A DNA stretch of 14,296 bases from contig CALVUU010000107.1 of NCBI GenBank assembly GCA_944363655.1, positions 1 through 14,296 on the forward strand, in the 5' to 3' direction. This document shows positions 1 through 5,915 of this stretch, piece after piece (within the stretch, counting starts at the first letter, position 1; every line of letters starts with the position of its first letter). Source of the stretch: an uncultured Bacilli bacterium (lineage in GTDB: Bacteria > Bacillota_I > Bacilli_A > RF39 > UBA660). The translations under genes were made by a program, and so were the position numbers. The notes under the pieces were generated by a model. That model worked only from the letters and a program-made list of their open reading frames with translations. It ran no database searches and was not told the origin of the DNA.

Positions 1-1347
1 CCAACGATTAGTATAAGTTCATCAGCAACAACAAATAGTATCACAGTAAGTGTTAGTGCTACCCCTGGAGATGGTAGCATAGTAAGTTATCATTATTCAA
101 GAGATAATGGAAGTAATTATACAACAACAAGTAGTAATACTCATACATTTAGTGGACTTACAAGTGGAGCAACATATTATTTAAGAGTATATGTAACAGA
201 TAGTAATGGAAGAACGTCTTCAGTAGCAACAAGAACACAAGCAACAACATATGTAAATCCAAGTGTAAGTAATGTAATAGCAAGTAATATAACAGGTGAT
301 AGTGTAACGATTAATGTAACTGCTAGTGGAGGAAGTAATAGTATAAGTAGATATTATTATTCAAGTAATAATGGTTCTACTTGGGTAAATAGTACAAGTA
401 GTAGTTATACATTTAGCAATTTATCACCAGGAACTACATATAATTTCAAAGTATATGTAATGGATACAGCAGGACATCAATCAAGCCAAAAAAGTGTCAG
501 TGCAACGACTGAAAATCCAACATTGGCAGATACATGTTCAAGTGGAGCAAATTTGGCAAGTTGTATAAAAGAATTTAGCGATTTAGCAGGTGATGGAGCA
601 GAGGGAATATATTATCATGATGGAGTAGGCAGTTATACAAATGCCAATCAAGAAGCCGGAGATAATTCTTATAGATTTAGTGGAGCTAATCCAAACAATT
701 ATGTATGTTTTGGCAGTGATGAAGAAACATGTCCAAATGATAACTTGTATCGAATTATAGGTGTATTTGATAATCAGGTTAAATTGATAAAAATGCGTTA
801 TGGCAGGTATGAATGGGATAACGAAGGTTATTATACATGGGTTGATAGTACAATGAATAACAGACTGAATAATATTTTTTTAGGAACTTTAAATTCAATA
901 TGGCAAAGTAAGATATCAACTCATAATTGGAAAGTAGGGGGGTTAGCATCCGATAGTTCAGGAACAGCGAAGTACTTTTACGATGAAGAAGTAGGATCTT
1001 TTAGCAGCAGTACAACATACAGTGCAAAAATAGGATTAATGTATGTAAGTGATTATATGTACGGTGCGAGTCCGACATATTGGACATATTTAGAATACAG
1101 TAGCGGTGGAGCGGAATATGATTATAGAGCGGCAACAGAAGATAACTGGTTGTATTCTGGCAATGATGAATGGACAATTTCTCAGGCTTTACGTACTGAA
1201 AGTGCTTTCTATGTGTATTACACAGGTTTTGTTAGCTATGACAATATGAATCGTCCTTACTATACTCGTCCTGTCTTTTACCTAAACTCTGATGTAACCA
1301 TCACCGGCGGATCCGGAACCCAAACCGCCCCATTTACGATAAGTTAA
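1..1347 (+). CDS. Cell-surface protein, 5'-partial: two fibronectin type III repeats plus a C-terminal domain
   Basis: The frame is open from base 1 to the TAA at 1345-1347, so the start lies outside the window; the ATG at 460 is internal. Bases 1-250 and 255-515 encode two Ser/Thr/Asn-rich repeats of about 87 residues. Each has the fibronectin-III end pattern (TFSGLTSGATYYLRVYVTD; TFSNLSPGTTYNFKVYVMD). From about 523 a second region begins, with the motifs NSYRFSGANPNNYVCFGS, LYRIIGVFDNQVKLIK and the ending RPVFYLNSDVTITGGSGTQ. I recognise this as the C-terminal domain of many large exported proteins in uncultured low-GC gut Firmicutes, possibly the DUF6273 type; that name is from memory. 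The fibronectin repeats probably act as spacers holding this domain away from the cell. No LPXTG motif or C-terminal membrane helix is visible, so anchoring would have to be N-terminal or absent. Codon choice changes sharply near the 3' end (see findings). Function and ligand are unknown. Confidence 0.8.
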   Translation, partial: PTISISSSATTNSITVSVSATPGDGSIVSYHYSRDNGSNYTTTSSNTHTFSGLTSGATYYLRVYVTDSNGRTSSVATRTQATTYVNPSVSNVIASNITGDSVTINVTASGGSNSISRYYYSSNNGSTWVNSTSSSYTFSNLSPGTTYNFKVYVMDTAGHQSSQKSVSATTENPTLADTCSSGANLASCIKEFSDLAGDGAEGIYYHDGVGSYTNANQEAGDNSYRFSGANPNNYVCFGSDEETCPNDNLYRIIGVFDNQVKLIKMRYGRYEWDNEGYYTWVDSTMNNRLNNIFLGTLNSIWQSKISTHNWKVGGLASDSSGTAKYFYDEEVGSFSSSTTYSAKIGLMYVSDYMYGASPTYWTYLEYSSGGAEYDYRAATEDNWLYSGNDEWTISQALRTESAFYVYYTGFVSYDNMNRPYYTRPVFYLNSDVTITGGSGTQTAPFTIS

Positions 1348-1351
1348 CTAT

Positions 1352-1381
1352 TTGACATTATTGGACATTATATGTTATAAT
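1352..1381 (+). promoter_or_regulatory. Sigma-A-type promoter of the 1411 gene
   Basis: TTGACA at 1352-1357 is a perfect -35 box and TATAAT at 1376-1381 a perfect -10 box, 18 bp apart, with TGT before the -10 as an extended element. The element starts 4 bp after the stop of the surface protein gene. The word GACATTAT occurs twice (1354-1361 and 1364-1371), 10 bp apart. Confidence 0.8.
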
Positions 1382-1410
1382 ACTCTCTTCATTAAAAAGG
1401 GAGTGATAGA

Positions 1411-1965
1411 ATGAAGAAGCCAGTTGTCCAAAAACATTTTTTAGCATTAATGAAATTACCTGGAGATTATGTTTTAATAGATATATCTAAATTAGATATA
1501 TCTAATGGTTATAATCCTAATACTTTAGCAGAATTAGATACTTTTACAATGTATTTTTCTAAATCAGAATTATTAGATGCTATTAAAAGATCTAATATAG
1601 TGGATGAAAGATATTTAAATGGTACTATGGTTATTCAAGATAATCAAAAACATAACCCAATTGATGTAATTGATAGAGAATTTTATGATAATTTTAGAAT
1701 AGATTTATTTTTAAAGGATAAAATGCTTGATAAAAATGCATCTAATACTATAATAAATAAATTTGCATCTATTACTAAGGATGAAGTAATAACTAAAAGT
1801 TTTAAAAATGCTATACGTATGAATAATATAGATGAAGTATGTAATATTTTCTTTGAATTACCTTATTTAATTCAAAGAAAATTAATTGTTTATTTTATGA
1901 AGTGGCATAATAAAGAAAAAGAAATAGAAAAAGAAAAAGAATTAATTCGTGATAAAGCAGCCTAA
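1411..1965 (+). CDS. Hypothetical 184-residue protein, family not recognised
   Basis: I do not recognise this protein. The ATG follows a good ribosome site (AGGGAG at 1398-1403) and a near-consensus promoter, and the stop lies in a terminator hairpin, so it looks like a real single-gene unit. There is no signal peptide or membrane segment. The first 35 residues are mixed hydrophobic (LPGDYVLIDISKLDIS). The middle is lysine-, aspartate- and asparagine-rich, and residues 145-165 (IFFELPYLIQRKLIVYFMKW) are likely helical. The last 20 residues are an alternating Lys/Glu run typical of a charged helix or coiled coil. Codons are the AT-rich kind used by its neighbours, unlike the 3' end of the gene before it. 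A cytoplasmic location is likely; no role can be assigned. Confidence 0.7.
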   Translation: MKKPVVQKHFLALMKLPGDYVLIDISKLDISNGYNPNTLAELDTFTMYFSKSELLDAIKRSNIVDERYLNGTMVIQDNQKHNPIDVIDREFYDNFRIDLFLKDKMLDKNASNTIINKFASITKDEVITKSFKNAIRMNNIDEVCNIFFELPYLIQRKLIVYFMKWHNKEKEIEKEKELIRDKAA

Positions 1966-1978
1966 AAGGGTGCTTTTT
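1954..1978 (+). terminator. Hairpin terminator overlapping the stop of the 1411 gene
   Basis: AAAGCAGCC (1954-1962) pairs with GGGTGCTTT (1968-1976) apart from one central G/G mismatch, with loop TAAAA, and a run of five T (1974-1978) overlaps the 3' arm. The TAA stop (1963-1965) sits in the loop. Confidence 0.6.
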
Positions 1979-2032
1979 GTCAAATTTTGCCAAATTTTGA
2001 CTAAAATACAATATTTTACTAAGTATTGTATT
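1979..2032. repeat. Two adjacent dyads upstream of the AI-2E-family gene
   Basis: The first is a 23-bp near-palindrome (1979-2001): arms GTCAAATTTTG and CAAATTTTGAC match at 10 of 11 positions around a single central base. The second is perfect: AATACAATA (2005-2013) and TATTGTATT (2024-2032), separated by 10 bases. Its right arm touches the TATAAT at 2032-2037, the best -10 candidate for the next gene. I see no good -35 at the matching distance, which fits a promoter needing an activator, but the arms are AT-only apart from one C or G each and chance is possible. Confidence 0.45.
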
Positions 2033-2037
2033 ATAAT
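2032..2037 (+). promoter_or_regulatory. Probable -10 element for the AI-2E-family gene
   Basis: TATAAT at 2032-2037 lies 8 bp before the ribosome site AAGGAG (2045-2050). Transcription would start around 2044, giving a leader just long enough for that site. No convincing -35 lies 16-18 bp upstream. Confidence 0.4.
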
Positions 2038-2058
2038 ATTAGTTAAGGAGTAATTATT

Positions 2059-3210
2059 ATGTTTAGAAAAAAAAGTAAAATTGATACTGATGGTTTAAAT
2101 GAAATTATTTATTTAAGTAAAAATATTTTAAAATTATTATTTATTGTTTTAGTTATTAGTATAGCTTTAGTAGCAATAATATTATTCCGCGAAATAGGAG
2201 TATTTCGCTTTATTGGTAATGTCCTTGGAGTTATTTCTCCTTTATTTATTGGTTTTATTGTTGCTTGGTTATTTGCACCACTTGTCGATAAAATGACTAA
2301 AAAAGGTATGTCAAGAATACTAGCATCTATTATTATTTATATTGTTTTTATTGCTTTCTTAGTAGTTTTTTTCAGAATTTTTATACCTATAATATATAAT
2401 GAATTAAATGAATTAATTAAAACTCTTCCGGGAATTATGACTGATATAACAGACTTTATTAATAATATATTTGCTAATATTGATGTTGAAGGTGTTGATA
2501 TTGAAGGAATAAAGGATAGTATTTTAGATGGAATAACCGCCTACGGGAATAGTATATCTAGTAGTATTCCAACAACTATTGTAAGTATTATGTCTAGTTT
2601 ATTTAGTGGTTTAGGTAGTATATTTTTTGGACTTATTATTGGTTTATATATGTTATTTGATTTTGATAATGTTACTAATTTACTTCTTAAACTTATACCT
2701 AAAAGACATCAAATGGAAATTGCTAATTTACTTGAAGATATTGGTAGAGAAGTAAGAAAAAGTGTTAATGGTACTTTATTAGTTGCTTGTATGGTATTTG
2801 TTTGTGATACAATTGGTTTTTCAATCATTGGTTTAAAATCTGCTTTACTTTTTGGACTTTTCTGTGGAATAACCGATTTAATTCCATATATAGGTCCATA
2901 TATTGGTACAGCTGTTGCAGCAGTTGTAGCATTTACCCAAAGTACTTTAGTAGGTATTGGAGTATTAATAATTGCTATTATAGTTCAACTTGTTGAAAGC
3001 TATATTTTACAACCAGTAGTTATGAGTAGAGCAACTAAACTGCATCCTGTAACTATAATTTGTGGTTTATTAATATTTGGTCATTTCTTTGGTATTATAG
3101 GTATGATTCTTGCTGTACCAATTATGTCAATATTTAAAGTAATATGGAAATTCTTAGTTAAAAAGTTTGAACTATTTCAAGAAAAAAGACCAGAAGTAGT
3201 TGAAGAATAA
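2059..3210 (+). CDS. AI-2E family transporter (PerM/YdiK-like membrane protein)
   Basis: A 383-residue polytopic membrane protein, a usual length for the AI-2E transporter family. Hydrophobic segments lie near residues 23-43, 54-77, 88-111, 173-200, 240-258, 262-292, 297-320 and 330-360, with a soluble region between the third and fourth (about 112-172). Family hallmarks are DLIPYIGPYIG (273-283), QPVVMSRATKLHPVTII (318-334) and GIIGMILAVP (345-354). Members are named after the Escherichia coli autoinducer-2 exporter TqsA, but many export other small molecules or act in sodium/proton antiport. Nothing nearby suggests quorum sensing (no luxS), so the substrate is open. Both ends are charged and cytoplasmic in type. 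The start is set by AAGGAG 8 bp upstream. The promoter of the next operon overlaps the last codons. No terminator lies between this gene and the T-box, so read-through would be stopped by the T-box terminator. Confidence 0.88.
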   Translation: MFRKKSKIDTDGLNEIIYLSKNILKLLFIVLVISIALVAIILFREIGVFRFIGNVLGVISPLFIGFIVAWLFAPLVDKMTKKGMSRILASIIIYIVFIAFLVVFFRIFIPIIYNELNELIKTLPGIMTDITDFINNIFANIDVEGVDIEGIKDSILDGITAYGNSISSSIPTTIVSIMSSLFSGLGSIFFGLIIGLYMLFDFDNVTNLLLKLIPKRHQMEIANLLEDIGREVRKSVNGTLLVACMVFVCDTIGFSIIGLKSALLFGLFCGITDLIPYIGPYIGTAVAAVVAFTQSTLVGIGVLIIAIIVQLVESYILQPVVMSRATKLHPVTIICGLLIFGHFFGIIGMILAVPIMSIFKVIWKFLVKKFELFQEKRPEVVEE

Positions 3211-3228
3211 AGTTTTGTATGATATATT
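3200..3228 (+). promoter_or_regulatory. Promoter of the alanine T-box operon
   Basis: TTGAAG (3200-3205) and TATATT (3223-3228) are 17 bp apart, with TGA directly before the -10 (extended -10). The -35 lies inside the last codons of the upstream membrane protein gene. Transcription would begin near 3235, just before T-box stem I. Confidence 0.65.
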
Positions 3229-3240
3229 TATTAAGTAATC

Positions 3241-3418
3241 GCTTGAGGAAAGATTTTAAGTAAAATATTTTTTAAAGAGAATTAGTGGTTGGTGTAAACT
3301 AATAAAAATATTACTTGATGCTGCTTTCTTAGATTAAACGTTAATCGCGTTAAGATAATTAAGTAAAATTAAAGGATGGTACCGTGCGAATGCACTCCTT
3401 GGGTATTATCCTTTTTAT
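3241..3418 (+). promoter_or_regulatory. T-box leader (riboswitch), alanine-specific
   Basis: This leader senses uncharged tRNA and lets transcription continue only when the tRNA lacks its amino acid. Stem I base: GAGGAAAG (3245-3252) pairs with CTTTCTTA (3324-3331) with one G-U. An inner helix joins AAGTAAAATATTTTT (3258-3272) to AAAAATATTACTT (3304-3316) with a two-base bulge. An apical hairpin ATTAGT/ACTAAT (3281-3286, 3298-3303) carries the conserved GGTGTAA in its loop. The specifier is GCT at 3320-3322 (alanine), and a second GCT follows directly. A stem III-like hairpin spans 3332-3346. Antiterminator: AAGGA (3372-3376) pairs with TCCTT (3396-3400) and GTGC (3384-3387) with GCAC (3392-3395), leaving the 7-base T-box bulge TGGTACC (3377-3383). 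TGGT fits a tRNA ending A73-CCA, as expected for tRNAAla. The gene order (alaS downstream) agrees with the specifier. Confidence 0.93.
3371..3418 (+). terminator. Conditional terminator of the T-box
   Basis: Bases 3371-3383 pair with 3402-3414 in a 13-bp stem with two G-U pairs, followed by a T-rich tail. The left arm includes the T-box bulge itself, so this hairpin and the antiterminator cannot form together. It also protects the operon from read-through out of the AI-2E-family gene. Confidence 0.88.
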
Positions 3419-3422
3419 TTTT

Positions 3423-3431
3423 AAGGAGAGG
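3423..3431 (+). promoter_or_regulatory. Ribosome binding site deciding the start of the kinase-like gene
   Basis: AAGGAGAGG sits 7 bases before ATG 3439. An in-frame ATG at 3376 lies inside the T-box bulge and has no ribosome site, so 3439 is the start. Confidence 0.85.
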
Positions 3432-3438
3432 ATTTAAA

Positions 3439-3981
3439 ATGAAAATATTTATTATCGGGGGTAAAAGTGGTAGTGGTAAAGGTGAAGCTGCTAAATTTAT
3501 AAATGAGTTTTATATTTATAAATTAAAAAAATGTGTTATTACAGAATATAGTAAGTATTTAAAAAATTTTGCTAAAGAATTAACCGATTGGGATGGAATA
3601 AGTGCTAATAAGCCTCGAGATTTTTTGCAAGAGTTTGGATCTAAGATTAGAGCATATGACAAATATTTTTTTACCAAAAGAATGATTGAAGATATTAATG
3701 TTTATGAATTAGCAGGAATTGATGTTGTAATTATAGCTGATGCTCGTATGCCTGAAGAATTTGAAGAAATGAAAGAAAATTATGATAATGTTTATAGCAT
3801 TTTAGTAGAAAATCAATTTGCTCAAAGTAAATTGACAATTGCTCAACAATCCCACATTACTGAAACGGCATTGGAAAATTATAATGAATTTGATTATACA
3901 TTAGCAAATGATGATTTAAATGCTTTAAAAAGCAAAGTATTTAAATGCTTGGAGGAAATAGAAAATGAAACAACTAACTAG
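3439..3981 (+). CDS. P-loop nucleotide kinase-like protein in the alaS operon
   Basis: A 180-residue soluble protein with a Walker A loop directly at its N-terminus (GGKSGSGKGE, residues 7-16, catalytic Lys14). The pattern PRDFLQEFGSKIR (59-71), the strand IDVVIIADARMPEE (94-107) and SHITETALENYNEFDYTLAND (138-158) resemble phage-type deoxynucleoside monophosphate kinases and adenylate kinase-like folds, in which ATP phosphorylates a (d)NMP. The exact substrate cannot be read from the sequence. ATG 3439 is chosen over the in-frame ATG 3376 because 3376 falls in the T-box and only 3439 has a ribosome site. The 3' end overlaps alaS by 17 bp, so the two are probably translationally coupled and share alanine-tRNA control. 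A nucleotide kinase in an alanyl-tRNA synthetase operon is unexpected (see findings). Alternatives are a CoaE-like or generic AAA nucleotide-binding protein. Confidence 0.7.
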   Translation: MKIFIIGGKSGSGKGEAAKFINEFYIYKLKKCVITEYSKYLKNFAKELTDWDGISANKPRDFLQEFGSKIRAYDKYFFTKRMIEDINVYELAGIDVVIIADARMPEEFEEMKENYDNVYSILVENQFAQSKLTIAQQSHITETALENYNEFDYTLANDDLNALKSKVFKCLEEIENETTN

Positions 3982-5749
3982 TAAAGAATTAAGAGAATTT
4001 TATTTAAAATTTTTTGAAAATCATAACCACGCTATAATTCCGTCGGCATCATTAATACCCGAAAATGATCCAACTGTTTTATTTACAACTGCTGGGATGC
4101 ATCCTTTGGTTCCCTATTTACTAGGAGAACATCACCCAGCTGGTAAAAGACTGTGTGATGTTCAGAAGTGTATTAGAACCAGTGATATCGATGAAGTAGG
4201 GGATGCATCCCATTTAACTTTTTTTGAAATGCTTGGTAATTGGTCTTTAGGGGATTATTTTAAAAAGGAAGCCATAACTATGAGTTACGAGTTTTTAACA
4301 AGTAAAGATTACCTAAATATTCCTAAAGATAAATTGTATTTCACTTGCTTTGCAGGAGATGAAAATGCTCCAAGGGATGAAGAAAGTTATAATATATGGC
4401 GAAGTCTTGGAGTAGCAGAAGATCATTTATTTTACTTACCTAAAGAAAATAATTTTTGGATTTTAGGTAGTGGTATCGGTCCATGTGGGCCTGATACCGA
4501 AATGTTTTACGATACAGGAAAACCAAAGTGTAGTGAAAATTGTTCTCCAGCATGTGATTGCGGCAAATACTTAGAAATTTGGAATGATGTATTCATGGAA
4601 TACTACCGAGCTGAAGATGGTTCTTTAACTAAACTTTCCCAACAAAATGTTGATACTGGTATGGGACTTGAAAGAACAATTACAGTTTTAAATGGATACG
4701 AATCAGTATATGAATCCGATGTTTTTCAAAATTTAAAAGATTTATTAGAAAAATTATCTAGTAAAAGTTATGAAGAAAATAAAAAAAGTTTTCGGATAAT
4801 TATGGATCATGTAAGAACATCTACCTTTATTTTAGGAGATGACCATGGTATAACGCCATCAAACGTTGGTGCTGGTTATGTTTTAAGAAGATTAATACGT
4901 CGGGCAATTAGACATTTAAGAAAATTAGGTCTTATGGAAGATGCTTTAGTAAAGTTATCCCAAGTAGTAATTGATGATTATCAAAGTATTTATCCTGAAC
5001 TAGTTAAAAATAAAGAATTTATTTTTACAGAACTAGAAAAAGAAGGTATTAAATTTGGTAAAACGATTAAAGATGGTGAAAAATTATTTTATAAAGTAAT
5101 TAAACATTTAGATGGTGATACAATAAGTGGAGAAGATGCTTTTAAATTATTTGATACTTTTGGTTTTCCTTTAGAAATGACTGAAGAACTTGCTAAAGAA
5201 AATAATTTACAAGTAGATATCAAAGGTTTTGAAGAAAAATTTAAAGAACACCAAGAAAAATCAAGAACTATCGATGCTGGTTCATTTAAAGGAGGTCTTG
5301 CTGATAGTTCTTATGAATCAACTAAGTATCATACTTTAGCTCACCTAATGCTAGCAGCATTACAACAGATGTATGGACCTAATGTAATTCAAAAAGGTTG
5401 TAATATAACTAGTGAACGAATTCGCTTTGATTTTAATTTAGATCATAAAATGACTGATGAAGAAAAAGAAGAACTTACTCGTATCGTTAATGAAAAAATT
5501 AATGAAAGCATTCCTGTAACCTTGGAAGAAATGCCTTATGAAGAAGCTAAAAGTAAAGGTGCTCATGGTACTTTTGAAGACAAATATGGAAGTGTTGTTA
5601 AAGTATATACAATTGGCAATTTCTCTAAAGAAATATGTGGTGGACCACACGTAAATAATACAAGTGAACTAGGAACATTTAAAATAACTAAAGAAGAATC
5701 ATCATCAGCAGGGGTAAGAAGAATAAAAGGAATTTTAGAAAATAAATGA
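3965..5749 (+). CDS. alaS: Alanyl-tRNA synthetase, compact form
   Basis: Charges tRNAAla with alanine in the cytoplasm. Class II catalytic core: motif 2 around RTSDIDEVGDASHLTFFEML (71-90), motif 3 DTGMGLER (230-237). A Cys cluster (189, 193, 197, 199) before KYLEIWNDVFMEY may bind zinc. The tRNA-binding helical part includes GAGYVLRRLIRRAIRHL (302-318). The editing domain carries the expected metal ligands: HTLAH (His456, His460) and CGGPH (Cys558, His562), which hydrolyse mischarged Ser- or Gly-tRNAAla. At 594 residues it is far shorter than the usual 850-900. The beta-barrel between core and editing domain (normally about 90 residues) is reduced to around 437-454, and the coiled coil and C-Ala domain are missing after SSSAGVRRIKGIL. 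The TGA stop starts the terminator stem, so the short form looks natural, not a frameshift. It resembles the short AlaRS I know from candidate phyla radiation bacteria. Ribosome site GGAGG (3951-3955); T-box controlled. Confidence 0.95.
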   Translation: MKQLTSKELREFYLKFFENHNHAIIPSASLIPENDPTVLFTTAGMHPLVPYLLGEHHPAGKRLCDVQKCIRTSDIDEVGDASHLTFFEMLGNWSLGDYFKKEAITMSYEFLTSKDYLNIPKDKLYFTCFAGDENAPRDEESYNIWRSLGVAEDHLFYLPKENNFWILGSGIGPCGPDTEMFYDTGKPKCSENCSPACDCGKYLEIWNDVFMEYYRAEDGSLTKLSQQNVDTGMGLERTITVLNGYESVYESDVFQNLKDLLEKLSSKSYEENKKSFRIIMDHVRTSTFILGDDHGITPSNVGAGYVLRRLIRRAIRHLRKLGLMEDALVKLSQVVIDDYQSIYPELVKNKEFIFTELEKEGIKFGKTIKDGEKLFYKVIKHLDGDTISGEDAFKLFDTFGFPLEMTEELAKENNLQVDIKGFEEKFKEHQEKSRTIDAGSFKGGLADSSYESTKYHTLAHLMLAALQQMYGPNVIQKGCNITSERIRFDFNLDHKMTDEEKEELTRIVNEKINESIPVTLEEMPYEEAKSKGAHGTFEDKYGSVVKVYTIGNFSKEICGGPHVNNTSELGTFKITKEESSSAGVRRIKGILENK

Positions 5750-5776
5750 TGTTACGATTACGTAACATCATTTTTA
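5747..5776 (+). terminator. Rho-independent terminator of the kinase-alaS operon
   Basis: TGATGTTACG (5747-5756) pairs perfectly with CGTAACATCA (5761-5770) over loop ATTA, followed by TTTTTAT. The first three bases of the stem are the alaS stop codon. Confidence 0.92.
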
Positions 5777-5873
5777 TCCCGTAAAAAGTGGCAATTTTCA
5801 CAAAAATTATCCCGTAAAAAGTGGCAATTTTCACAAAATTTATCCCGCAAAAAGTGGCAATTTGGTTGAAAAT
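5775..5873. repeat. Three tandem 33-bp repeats upstream of the ATPase gene
   Basis: Units begin at 5775, 5808 and 5841 and follow one another with no spacer. The shared core is TATCCCGYAAAAAGTGGCAA followed by TTT. Units 1 and 2 are almost identical over all 33 bases. Unit 3 has C in place of T at the Y position and diverges after the core, where the -35 box of the ATPase promoter begins. The regular period, about three helical turns, would put bound proteins on one face of the DNA. Repeated sites of this look also occur near the ends of IS21-family elements (from memory); no transposase is present here. Confidence 0.9.
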
Positions 5874-5894
5874 TCATTATATTTATGGTAAAAT
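5866..5894 (+). promoter_or_regulatory. Promoter of the AAA/DUF4143 ATPase gene
   Basis: TTGAAA (5866-5871) and TAAAAT (5889-5894) are 17 bp apart, with TGG directly before the -10. The -35 overlaps the end of the third 33-bp repeat. Ribosome site GGAGG at 5904-5908, 7 bases before ATG 5916. Confidence 0.75.
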
Positions 5895-5915
5895 TGGTAA
5901 CGTGGAGGTAAAAAC

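Noticed and set aside
460..462. ATG 460 as the start of the surface protein
   Set aside because: The frame is open upstream to base 1 and encodes continuous fibronectin-III repeats; 460 falls inside the second repeat and has no ribosome site.
2059..3210. A quorum-sensing role for the AI-2E-family protein
   Set aside because: The family name is historical, and no luxS, lsr or related gene is present in the window to support autoinducer-2 transport.
3376..3438. In-frame N-terminal extension of the kinase-like gene starting at ATG 3376
   Set aside because: The ATG lies in the T-box bulge, has no ribosome site, and the added residues would be translated from the terminator hairpin. The P-loop begins directly after ATG 3439.
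5775..5873. The 33-bp repeats as a CRISPR array
   Set aside because: The units follow one another with no unique spacers, only three copies exist and no cas gene is nearby.
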